64,000 bases of DNA from Kibdelosporangium banguiense (GTDB lineage Bacteria; Actinomycetota; Actinomycetes; Mycobacteriales; Pseudonocardiaceae): assembly GCF_017876405.1 (NCBI RefSeq), contig NZ_JAGINW010000001.1, forward strand, positions 11,793,203 to 11,857,202. Direction: 5' to 3'. The first letter of the stretch is position 1, and each line of letters opens with the position of its first letter. The notes beneath the pieces were generated by a model, which worked only from the letters and a program-made list of their open reading frames with translations, was not told where the DNA came from and ran no database searches. This document shows positions 52,420 through 59,924 of the stretch, piece by piece. Both the position numbers and the translations under genes were made by a program.

Positions 52420-54329
52420 GTCAGCCCCTCCCCTGGTTCGACCGCGGGGATGATCCGTGTCCGCACCGACTTCACCACTGGAAGCTCACCGGCTCGCAGT
52501 GGCACGTCACGGCATTCCTCGTCAGGCCCGTCGAGGCTGATCGCAACAGCCGCCACATCCGCAAGATCCCCCAGCGCACGCTGTGCGGCTCGTAGCAACG
52601 CCGATGGCCGCAGCGGTTCGCCGAACGGCCAGCCCGCCTCGTCGTCACCGCCGACGAGTGGATCGAGGTAACGGCGCAGCGCCAAACTGACCACTGTAGA
52701 CACTCGACTGCGATCGGCCGGGTTTCCGGACAGGTCGACACGCAATGTCACCGCACGGTATGCCGGAGCCCGCACGAAGACCTCGGACGTGAGCAATCGA
52801 GCCTCAGCCAGCCGATCGGCGACCTCGCACAGCATCGCCGGATCGGGCTTCGGTGCGGCAACGAAGTCTTCTCGATCGAAGTCGTCCCTGGGCACGGAAG
52901 GTACGATGTGGACGGTTACAGCACCGGGTACCGGCGTGCATGGAAATCCTGGGTGCTCGCCGAGTGACGCGTACGCGCGGGCAACAGCGACTCCAGGTGT
53001 CGTCTGGGCGAGCGTCACGTAGTCGTCCGCAGTGACCGCACGAGTCACTTCGCCCAACGATCCGGCCGCACGTTCACGCGCTTGCGCAACGGTTTCCGGA
53101 TCCTCACCACCATCCGCCTGCACGAGATTCGCACCAGCCAAGGCCACCGGGAAATCCACCGGAAGCCAGTTCCCTGTCAAGCCACCGTTTCCGGCCCGGC
53201 CACCGCCGATCGTGTAGTTGACGGACACCCGTTCGGCCTGATGCGGGATGCGCCCGGTGAGCCCGTCACCGAACACCAGCGCCCCTTCTGTCCGGTCGAC
53301 GACGAAGGTCCGATCGGCAGATGCGCCGAACGTGAAGTCCGCGACCTGATCCCATTTCTCCCCCGCCAGCACCAGACGGGCGTTGAGCAACCGGCCGACG
53401 GCGTCCGGCAGCACGAGGTACTGGCCGGGCAGCTTGAGCCACTTGCTGATCTGGTCCTCAAGGTCGGCGCAGGTGGCGACACGTTTCTCGATGTTGCGTG
53501 CGGCGGAAACGTTGACCGCCACTTGAAGCAGCCGAGGTGATGCCGAAAATGTCGCTGCCCGGGTTGAGACGAGCAGCCCGCGATTTTCAGTGGTCCATCC
53601 GTCTGGCAGGCGCAGCCGGACGATCCCGGAACGCCGAAGGCCAGCCGTGCCGTCCTCAACTTCGGCAAAGGGCTGTGCGTCCTGCCCAGGCCTGAAGTAC
53701 GACCAGGTCAGGTCCGCAGGCGCGCCTACGTTCTTCACCGCGCGAGGCGACCACGACGGCGGTGCGGCGGCTGGCACGTCCAGCTCGAGCAACAACGAAA
53801 GCCAGCCTGTGACAGCGTGGGAACCTTTCAGTGGCAAGGTGAACCGGGCCTCCGCCGCGGAGCCGTCGCTCGTCAGCAACGGGACTCCGCGGCGGGCCCT
53901 CAGATCCGCGGTGCGATCACGATCCGTCCACACTGAGACCTCACCGTCAAGGGGGAGGATGGTGACGTCGTTTTCCAGTGTGAATGTCATGCGCCCAGAC
54001 GGATCCCGAGACATGACCGTCCCTTGAGGAACGGAAACCACCTCCGCGCCGGCCGTCAGCTGCAGCACAGTGGCCGCGGCCTGGGCCGGGCGCGGCGTCT
54101 GGATGCCGAGCAGCCGCAGAATCGCGACCACCAGCGCATCCGGCACCTGATCAAGCCAGTACAGCCGCTGTTCCAGCAGGTACGCGAACAGTTCCAGCAG
54201 AGTGACGCCCGGGTCGGACGGCGCGTGCAGCGTCCACGTCCCGCCCGACTCGGCCGGAATCCGGCGGCGGATGGCCGCCATCATGTCGGCCCAGGTGAGG
54301 TCGTCCAGCTTCGGCGCGGGCAGGGTCAC
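52416..54329 (-). CDS. eCIS baseplate J-like protein (Afp11-like)
   Basis: A 637-aa protein starting MTLPAPKLDDLTW. The N-terminus is the helical wedge part (DPGVTLLELFAYLLEQRLYW, VVAILRLLGIQTPRPAQAAA). The J-type C-terminal half reads VFGDGLTGRIPHQAERVSVN, YTIGGGRAGNGGLTGNWLPV, ERAAGSLGEVTRAVTADDYV and VTLRVDLSGNPADRSRVSTV. It corresponds to T4 gp6 and P2 J, which join into the ring of the baseplate. It overlaps gp25 and the second J gene by 4 bp each. Confidence 0.88.
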   Translation of the reverse strand: MTLPAPKLDDLTWADMMAAIRRRIPAESGGTWTLHAPSDPGVTLLELFAYLLEQRLYWLDQVPDALVVAILRLLGIQTPRPAQAAATVLQLTAGAEVVSVPQGTVMSRDPSGRMTFTLENDVTILPLDGEVSVWTDRDRTADLRARRGVPLLTSDGSAAEARFTLPLKGSHAVTGWLSLLLELDVPAAAPPSWSPRAVKNVGAPADLTWSYFRPGQDAQPFAEVEDGTAGLRRSGIVRLRLPDGWTTENRGLLVSTRAATFSASPRLLQVAVNVSAARNIEKRVATCADLEDQISKWLKLPGQYLVLPDAVGRLLNARLVLAGEKWDQVADFTFGASADRTFVVDRTEGALVFGDGLTGRIPHQAERVSVNYTIGGGRAGNGGLTGNWLPVDFPVALAGANLVQADGGEDPETVAQARERAAGSLGEVTRAVTADDYVTLAQTTPGVAVARAYASLGEHPGFPCTPVPGAVTVHIVPSVPRDDFDREDFVAAPKPDPAMLCEVADRLAEARLLTSEVFVRAPAYRAVTLRVDLSGNPADRSRVSTVVSLALRRYLDPLVGGDDEAGWPFGEPLRPSALLRAAQRALGDLADVAAVAISLDGPDEECRDVPLRAGELPVVKSVRTRIIPAVEPGEGLT

Positions 54330-54727
54330 GGCGTGCTCCCGGTCAGGCCGGCGTAGAACGGGAAGACAAGGTTCGCCTTGGTGTTGCTGCGCCGCACGCG
54401 GTACACGACCGACACCGTGATCCGCGACTCGTCAGCCGGATCGGCCTCGGCGCGGACCTCGTCCAGGTCGACTCGTGGTTCAAAGGTGCGGACGGCCTCG
54501 GCGATCGAGTTCTCCAGATCGCGCAGGTTCTGCACACTGCCCGGCGCGAAAACGGATTCCTGTGCGCGAGTGCCGAGATCGGGCCGCATGACGCGCTCAC
54601 CGATGCCTGTCAGCAACAGCGCGCGCAGGCAATGCTCGATGCTCTGCTCGCCCACGGCGTACCCGAGCCGTCCGGCCTCATCGGGAAGAATCGGAAACCG
54701 CCATCCCGTGCCAAGGAAGTCGCTCAT
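54326..54727 (-). CDS. eCIS gp25-like baseplate protein (Afp9-like)
   Basis: A 133-aa protein of the gp25/W family: GTGWRFPILPDEAGRLGYAV, then QSIEHCLRALLLTGIGERVM and RPDLGTRAQESVF, with the conserved GER block and FEPRVDLDEVRA. The ATG overlaps the spike gene stop; the longer open frame is a shadow. In other contractile systems gp25 starts sheath assembly on the baseplate. Confidence 0.93.
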   Translation of the reverse strand: MSDFLGTGWRFPILPDEAGRLGYAVGEQSIEHCLRALLLTGIGERVMRPDLGTRAQESVFAPGSVQNLRDLENSIAEAVRTFEPRVDLDEVRAEADPADESRITVSVVYRVRRSNTKANLVFPFYAGLTGSTP

Positions 54728-55416
54728 ATCGTCTTCGCCTGCTTGGCCAGCACAGCAGCTTCGGTGAGCTGTGGCGCCGGCGGCGCACCAGCGGACGCAT
54801 GCGTGTGCAAGTTGTAGGCCCTCAGGAATGTTTCGCCGAGTATCAGTTTCTCGTTCGCGCCGGCGCCGAGTTCGATGCGGTCGGAATCGATGGTCACCTT
54901 GGGCGCCTTGAGAGTGATGTCCCCCTCGGCGGTCACGGTCACACTGCCGCCCGCAGCCGCCGTGATCCGGATCGCCTTGCCTTGGTCGTCCATCTCGATG
55001 ACATGCCCGGCCGCCGACTTCACCCGTACGGCGGCTTTGGATTCCGTGTCGTCGAGCAATACCTCGTGCCCGTGCTTGGTGCGGATGATCTTCTGATCGC
55101 GTCCGTCGGTACGCGCGGTCGGCGGCTTGTCCACGCCGTTGTACAGGCCGCCCAGAATGATCGGGAAACGCATGTCCCCGTGCACGAAGGCGACTAGCAC
55201 CTCGTCGTCTTTCTCCGGCACGAACACCGAGCCATAACCGCCGCCCGCGTAGAGCTGGCTGACCCGGCACCAGTCGGTGACGCTGCTGCCGTCGAACCAA
55301 GGGAACTTCACCTTGATCCGGCCTTCGTCGTCGCCTTCGTTCTCCACGACGATCGCCTCCACGACGCCGTAGTAGCGCTGGTCGGTGGTGCGCGAACGCG
55401 GCGCGGTCCTGGTCAT
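54724..55416 (-). CDS. eCIS spike protein, gp5/VgrG OB-fold and beta-helix (Afp8 C-terminal half)
   Basis: A 230-aa protein. The OB-fold part is YYGVVEAIVVENEGDDEGRI, VKFPWFDG and DWCRVSQLYAGGGYGSVFVP with DMRFPIILGGLYNG. A repetitive beta-helix follows (VTVTAEGDITLKAPKVTIDS). This is the baseplate assembly protein V/gp5C arrangement. In Afp and PVC the hub and spike are one protein (Afp8); here the hub half is a separate gene directly upstream with a 4-bp overlap. No PAAR tip gene is visible in the operon. Confidence 0.88.
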   Translation of the reverse strand: MTRTAPRSRTTDQRYYGVVEAIVVENEGDDEGRIKVKFPWFDGSSVTDWCRVSQLYAGGGYGSVFVPEKDDEVLVAFVHGDMRFPIILGGLYNGVDKPPTARTDGRDQKIIRTKHGHEVLLDDTESKAAVRVKSAAGHVIEMDDQGKAIRITAAAGGSVTVTAEGDITLKAPKVTIDSDRIELGAGANEKLILGETFLRAYNLHTHASAGAPPAPQLTEAAVLAKQAKTI

Positions 55417-56591
55417 TTCTTGTCCCCTTGGTGGATCCGCCGTCCGGTGAACGTGGTGAAGAAACCGCTGGTGTTCAACGCGTGCTCGACGCGTTTGACG
55501 AAGTACGTGCCGGAGAAGCGTTTGCCGAGGCCGTAGATCTCCAGGTTGTCGCCCGGCCGCAGTTCGGGCAGCCCGGCGACCCGGCCGGTCGCGGTGATGA
55601 ACTCGTACGCGCGTTCCCGCAGCAGGCTGATCGCCAGCTCGCGGGCCTCCTGATCACTGGTGACCGGCGCGTCGACCAGGACCTCCTGACGGCCGCCCAT
55701 CGTGTTCTGCGCGACCTCCGGCCCGCTCTGCCCGTCGGCCTTGTTCTCGCCTGCCGGAAGGTTCTCCGCGCTCGCGGTGAACGCGATCGCCTGTTTGGTC
55801 CGGGGATCCCAGCCGCGCACGGTGACCTTGCTGACCTGTTTGGACACAGTGAGCGTCGGAGTGAAGTCGAGCAGGTTGGGGATCAAGTCGGCGGGAACCG
55901 CGGTCGGCCCTGTGGCCAGGCCAGGAGCGTAGGCGAGTTGGAACAAGCGGATCGGGCGTCCGTCGCGGCCGTCGGTCGGTTTGATGAAGTAAAGGGTCTC
56001 CTCGCCGGTCTGCGGGTCCGGCAGGATGTAGCAGTCGAAGTCCAGCCGCTTGGCCCGTTCCATCAGGAACGCCCCGTCGTCCTGGTTCTTCTGCACCACC
56101 CGGTCGTGTGTCGGTCCCTCCTGGGTGACCTCGATCCGCAACTTGTTGCGGCGGGCGATCTTCTCGGCGATCTGCCAGTCGGTCACGTTGAGGTAGATCT
56201 TCTCCTCGTTCTCGGCCGGCTTGCGCTCCTTGAACCTCAGCAGCCCGTCCACCCCGCTGATCGAGATGGTCGGCGAGGCCGCGTCCGGGAACTTGGGGCT
56301 CAGCGTGCTGATCGTGCCTGTGGCAACGGTCATCAGCTTGTCGGCGTAGCCGAGCCGCACCGAGACCCGGGCGCCGAGCTGCAGCTTGGCCGAGTCGCTG
56401 TGCTTGAACTTCAGCGTCCGGTCGTCCCAGTTGTTCAGCTCGAGGTCGAACCCGGACATCTCGTCGATATCGCGGTGCACCTTGATGTCGATGATGTCGT
56501 TCTTGGTGGTCGGGTCCATCTCCAAGCCCTCGATGTGCACCTCGAACTCGGGTGCGTATCGGTCCGGTGACGCGACTTCCGGCGTGGTCAT
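55413..56591 (-). CDS. eCIS hub protein, gp27/VgrG N-terminal-like (Afp8 N-terminal half)
   Basis: A 392-aa protein of the late-control D/gp27 type: FEVHIEGLEMDPTTKNDIID, MSGFDLELNNWDDRTLKF, GARVSVRLGYADKLMTVATG, NDGAFLMERAKRLDFDCYIL-like block and ELRPGDNLEIYGLGKRFSGT. It should form the trimeric hub that adapts the hexameric tube to the spike. Start and stop overlap both neighbours. It lacks the gp5-like spike part, which is encoded by the next gene. Confidence 0.88.
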   Translation of the reverse strand: MTTPEVASPDRYAPEFEVHIEGLEMDPTTKNDIIDIKVHRDIDEMSGFDLELNNWDDRTLKFKHSDSAKLQLGARVSVRLGYADKLMTVATGTISTLSPKFPDAASPTISISGVDGLLRFKERKPAENEEKIYLNVTDWQIAEKIARRNKLRIEVTQEGPTHDRVVQKNQDDGAFLMERAKRLDFDCYILPDPQTGEETLYFIKPTDGRDGRPIRLFQLAYAPGLATGPTAVPADLIPNLLDFTPTLTVSKQVSKVTVRGWDPRTKQAIAFTASAENLPAGENKADGQSGPEVAQNTMGGRQEVLVDAPVTSDQEARELAISLLRERAYEFITATGRVAGLPELRPGDNLEIYGLGKRFSGTYFVKRVEHALNTSGFFTTFTGRRIHQGDKK

Positions 56592-57262
56592 CAGGGCAAC
56601 CTGGGCACAGTCAGTACCCGTCCTGGCCGCAGGTCACGGGGATCGCTGATACCGTTGGCACGAGCCAGTTCCCGCCATGCGTCGGCTCGCCGGTACACGG
56701 CCGCGGCGATGCTGCTGAGCGTGTCGCCGCGGCGCACCACGTAACTCTTCTCGACAGTGGGCGACGAAAGCGGCGTTTCTGCGACCTGCACGGCTGCCGG
56801 GCGGTATTCCTTCAGCGACAGATCCAGCTGCGCACGCAACGGCACACCGTCCTGGCGGAACAACTGGTAGTTCACATCCAGCTTCTCCATCACACCGGTG
56901 AAAACCGCTTCGTCCCAGACGAACCGGACGATCGGCGGCGCGTGTTCCCTTCTGTCGGGCCGCATCAGGTTGCGCAGCGCGTCGACGTAACGGACTCGTA
57001 CGTTCTCCAGCGTGTCGGACGTGTCGACCAGGGCCTGCAGGTTGAGCGTCTCCGAGCCGCCCCGGACGTACTGCAGCGGCGGTGTCTCCAGCCCTGGGAT
57101 CGCGATCTCGGCGAAGGTGTTGCTCTTGCTCAGCTTGTAGTCGGTCGGGTTGAACCGCAACGGGATCCGGCGCTGCCGTTCGTCGGCGATCACCGGCCGG
57201 ACGATCTCCAGCCGGGCGAGCGCCCCGTTCTGGCGGGCGAACGACACAGGCGTGATGCTCAA
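56591..57262 (-). CDS. eCIS LysM-domain baseplate hub protein (Afp7-like)
   Basis: A 223-aa protein. The best start is a TTG at 57262 that overlaps the previous stop (TTGA), giving MSITPVSFARQNG; no ATG or GTG fits as well. The N-terminal part is the tube-initiator-like fold (RIPLRFNPTDYKLSKSNTFA, GLETPPLQYVRGGSETLNLQ). The C-terminal ~50 residues are a LysM domain (SYVVRRGDTLSSIAAAVYRR, NGISDPRDLRPGRVLTVP). Afp7 and T4 gp53/54 have the same role, joining tube or wedge to the hub. In the particle, LysM probably packs within the baseplate rather than binding peptidoglycan. Confidence 0.88.
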   Translation of the reverse strand: MSITPVSFARQNGALARLEIVRPVIADERQRRIPLRFNPTDYKLSKSNTFAEIAIPGLETPPLQYVRGGSETLNLQALVDTSDTLENVRVRYVDALRNLMRPDRREHAPPIVRFVWDEAVFTGVMEKLDVNYQLFRQDGVPLRAQLDLSLKEYRPAAVQVAETPLSSPTVEKSYVVRRGDTLSSIAAAVYRRADAWRELARANGISDPRDLRPGRVLTVPRLP

Positions 57263-57453
57263 TGCCAGCCCTCTCCCTCGACGAGCTTGCGATCCCGCTG
57301 ACTGTTCTTGGCCCGGTCGCATTCCTGCTCGTACAACCGCGACCACGCCTGGATGTGCTTGTTGAACAGGCGGGTGAACACGGCACCGTCGTTACCGTCC
57401 ACTTGGAACCTGACTTCGAGATTGTGAATGGTCACCTTCGGCATGTCGGTCAC
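57259..57453 (-). CDS. Small eCIS protein in the Afp6 position
   Basis: A 64-aa protein beginning MTDMPKVTIHNLEVRFQVDG, with an acidic/hydrophobic first half and a charged, helical second half. It sits between the second tube gene and the LysM gene, exactly where Afp6, also very small, lies in Afp. Sequence alone is too short to prove homology, but its overlap with the next gene's start supports it as real. Confidence 0.7.
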   Translation of the reverse strand: MTDMPKVTIHNLEVRFQVDGNDGAVFTRLFNKHIQAWSRLYEQECDRAKNSQRDRKLVEGEGWH

Positions 57454-57460
57454 CTCCCTT

Positions 57461-57937
57461 TCAGACCAGGACCTTGGTCAGTCCCTCGTGTGCGATCTCC
57501 AGTGACTCGACCGCCACCGCGTTCTGTTCGGCATGCAGATCAGGACCCGTCCATTTCGACGCCAGCCCACCGTGGAACGCCCACGCCGCAGCGGGAACAC
57601 CGTCCGGGCTCAGCAGGATCACCGCACCGTCCCGGCGGGCGCCGAGCGAGTCGGCCAGCCCGGCCTGGTACCACGACCACAGCCCGGGGTCACGCACCAC
57701 ACCACGCTTGAGCGTGATCGGGTTCCACTTGTGGCGCAACGGAAGCTGACGTGTCGTGTCGTTACGACCGCCCTCGGCGTAGCTCGTCACTTCAAGCTGC
57801 GCGCCCAGGCCGGTGACTTCCTGGAACCCCGCGGACGCCACCAACGGCAGCAGTATTGCCTGCGCCGCAGGAAGATAGGCGTCACCTGGGTCGAGTGTGA
57901 CGATGAAACGATACTTGGGCAACGGGTCCAGCGTCAT
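57461..57937 (-). CDS. eCIS tube-like protein, second copy (Afp5-like)
   Basis: A 158-aa protein of the T4 gp19-type tail tube family: YRFIVTLDPGDAYLP, FQEVTGLGAQLEVTSYAEGG, HKWNPITLKRGVVRDPGLWS and EQNAVAVESLEIAHEGL. The ATG at 57937 overlaps the second sheath gene's stop; the open frame upstream is a shadow of that gene. Compared with the main tube protein it is more divergent, as Afp5 is from Afp1, and may start the tube on the baseplate. Confidence 0.87.
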   Translation of the reverse strand: MTLDPLPKYRFIVTLDPGDAYLPAAQAILLPLVASAGFQEVTGLGAQLEVTSYAEGGRNDTTRQLPLRHKWNPITLKRGVVRDPGLWSWYQAGLADSLGARRDGAVILLSPDGVPAAAWAFHGGLASKWTGPDLHAEQNAVAVESLEIAHEGLTKVLV

Positions 57938-59448
57938 GCCTCGATCACCTCCAGGTCCCGGTCCTGGCCGAGCACAAGGCGCAGCCTGATGAACTCCATC
58001 GGGGCCGCGGGCGCGACCTCGATCTCGCACACCACCTGCCCCGGGTCCTGTTCCGGCGGATTGTTCGACTCGTCGCAGGTCACCCGGAACGCCTGTTCTG
58101 CCCTTGAACCAGCGAGCGCACCGGCTCGGAAGGCCGCCAGCAGCACCGAGGTCAGCGCTCGTACCAATGTGAGTCTCAACTCGGGTGAGTTGACGTCGAA
58201 CACCAATGGGCCCGCCACCCGCCGGATCGCCCGCACCAGGAGGTGAACCAGCCTGCGGTGCGCGATGAACCCGTTGGACAACGTGCGGCCGCCCCACACG
58301 AGCAGCCCTCGGCCCCGGGTGCACCGCACGAGGTTGATGCCTGCCTCGAACAGTCTGACTTGTTGCGGCTCAGGGAATTCCACCGCCAGGTCGACCGCTT
58401 CGAGGATCACCGCGTTGGCCGGAGTGTGATGCGCTCCTCGCTCCGCGTCCAGCCGGGCGATCACCCCGAGTACGTGCCCGGAGGCCGGAACCGTCCGTGC
58501 TCCCGGTGTCCCGGGCACTTCCAGAGCCGGGTGGTAGGCCGCTGCTGTACTCAGCAACTTTTTGTCCCCCAGCGACTCCGTCCATTTCACCGCTTCGTCC
58601 ACTGAGGACTTGTCCGGCGGGACGTCCAGTACCACGAGGCGGTCAAGGGAGGTCAACGCGGTCAGCATCAGCTCACGCGCCAACTCCCCGCGCGTCTCCC
58701 CCGTCAGATCCGCGCCCAGGTCCGGCAGCGCCACCAACGCCGGTTCCGGCAGATCAGCCTGAGCCTGCACAGCCGCCGAATACTCGGCCTGACCAGGCGC
58801 AACATCACTGCCACCCGCCAGTATCAGGTCCCAGGACCGCGAGATCGCCCCTGAACTGTCAGACCCCTCCGCTAACGTAGAAATCGGGGGTCCCCCTGGC
58901 CGGGGACGCTCGTCGCGGCGTGCCGGGGCTGGTGGCGGGGCCTGTTCGACGGGCACGAGTCTGATCAGCCGGGATGTGGCCAGTCGCGTGACGACCTCCG
59001 AAGGCGGAATCCCGGCGAACGTCTCGGCCGGTTCACCGGGCACGGTCACGCGGACGCTCACCGTCGGCGGCCCGGCAAGTGTGCTCGCCTGGAACCGGAT
59101 CGCCACGCGGCCACCGTTCGCCCAAGCACCCGGACTGCTGGCGATCACCTGGTACTGCAGCCACTGCGCACTGGCGGTCTCCGCAGGGCCGGACACACGT
59201 ATCACCCAGGCTGTGCGGCCGCCGTTCTCGAAGAAGCCGCGCAGTGCGTACGGTGTGGCCGACGAGCCGTCCGGCTGGCCGAAGGTGCCCACGACGTCGT
59301 TCCAGCTCTCCCCCCGGACCGGTACGCCCAGCGGGCCTCGGCGAGTGCGGCCGAGGAACGCCGCCACATCCGTGCGCAACGGCTCCTCTTGCGAGCCGCG
59401 CGGCACGAAGGTCAGGGTCACGCCCGGGAGGGCTTCTCCAATGGTCAT
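57934..59448 (-). CDS. eCIS sheath-like protein, second copy
   Basis: A 504-aa protein with the sheath family's N-terminal (PGVTLTFVPRGSQEEPLRTD, VAAFLGRTRRGPLGVPVRGE, ALRGFFENGGRTAWVIRVSG) and C-terminal parts (LLVWGGRTLSNGFIAHRRLV, AFRAGALAGSRAEQAFRVTC). The middle is shorter than in the 749-aa sheath and contains a Pro/Arg-rich patch (PPPAPARRDERPRPGGPPIS), so it may be a specialised end-ring protein like Afp4 rather than the main sheath. It starts 1 bp after the tube gene. Confidence 0.87.
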   Translation of the reverse strand: MTIGEALPGVTLTFVPRGSQEEPLRTDVAAFLGRTRRGPLGVPVRGESWNDVVGTFGQPDGSSATPYALRGFFENGGRTAWVIRVSGPAETASAQWLQYQVIASSPGAWANGGRVAIRFQASTLAGPPTVSVRVTVPGEPAETFAGIPPSEVVTRLATSRLIRLVPVEQAPPPAPARRDERPRPGGPPISTLAEGSDSSGAISRSWDLILAGGSDVAPGQAEYSAAVQAQADLPEPALVALPDLGADLTGETRGELARELMLTALTSLDRLVVLDVPPDKSSVDEAVKWTESLGDKKLLSTAAAYHPALEVPGTPGARTVPASGHVLGVIARLDAERGAHHTPANAVILEAVDLAVEFPEPQQVRLFEAGINLVRCTRGRGLLVWGGRTLSNGFIAHRRLVHLLVRAIRRVAGPLVFDVNSPELRLTLVRALTSVLLAAFRAGALAGSRAEQAFRVTCDESNNPPEQDPGQVVCEIEVAPAAPMEFIRLRLVLGQDRDLEVIEA

Positions 59449-59449
59449 G

Positions 59450-59905
59450 TCATGCGTCGATCAGCAGGCTCTCGACGCAGATCACGAGCGTCTCCATGGC
59501 TATCTCGTTCTTGGTCGCCGCGAACGTGGGACCGGTGTACTTGGTCGGCCAGCCCCGGTCGAAGTTCCAGCGCATGGTCTCCTGGCGGTTCTCGTCCAGC
59601 ATCACGATCGAGCCGGATGTCCGGCGCACCTTGCCGTTGAGCCCCTCGACGACCCAGTTCCAGAAGCCGACGTGGCCGGTGATGCCACGCTTGAGGGTGA
59701 TGTTGGTGAACTTCTTCAGGCCGGGGATCTTGCGGACGGTGATGTCCTCGCTGCCGGTGCGGTACTCGATCGGCGGAATCTCCAGCTCCAGCCCGCTGGC
59801 CTCGGTGAAGGACCCGCTCACCGCCACACCGTCGTCGCTGACGTTGGTCACGATGACCTGGAAGTTGTAGGACGCATAGGGATCGTCCCGTGTCACGGGC
59901 GGCAT
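59450..59905 (-). CDS. eCIS main inner-tube protein (Afp1-like)
   Basis: A 151-aa protein of the gp19/Hcp-fold tube family: YASYNFQVIVTNVSDDGVAV, FTEASGLELEIPPIEYRTGS, GLKKFTNITLKRGITGHVGF, KYTGPTFAATKNEIAMETLV. This strongly conserved pattern marks the main tube subunit of eCIS. It follows the large sheath gene after 19 bp. The tube lumen would hold the cargo. Confidence 0.93.
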   Translation of the reverse strand: MPPVTRDDPYASYNFQVIVTNVSDDGVAVSGSFTEASGLELEIPPIEYRTGSEDITVRKIPGLKKFTNITLKRGITGHVGFWNWVVEGLNGKVRRTSGSIVMLDENRQETMRWNFDRGWPTKYTGPTFAATKNEIAMETLVICVESLLIDA

Positions 59906-59924
59906 CGCTGCCTCTCCTTAGGGT

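Noticed and set aside
54724..55416. A PAAR domain at the C-terminus of the spike protein
   Set aside because: After the beta-helix the chain ends in a short helical tail (TEAAVLAKQAKTI) with no PAAR-like repeats or Cys/His ligands.
57938..58324. N-terminal extension of the second tube protein
   Set aside because: The extension lies over the sheath gene in another frame; the ATG at 57937 overlaps that gene's stop and gives a normal-length tube protein.
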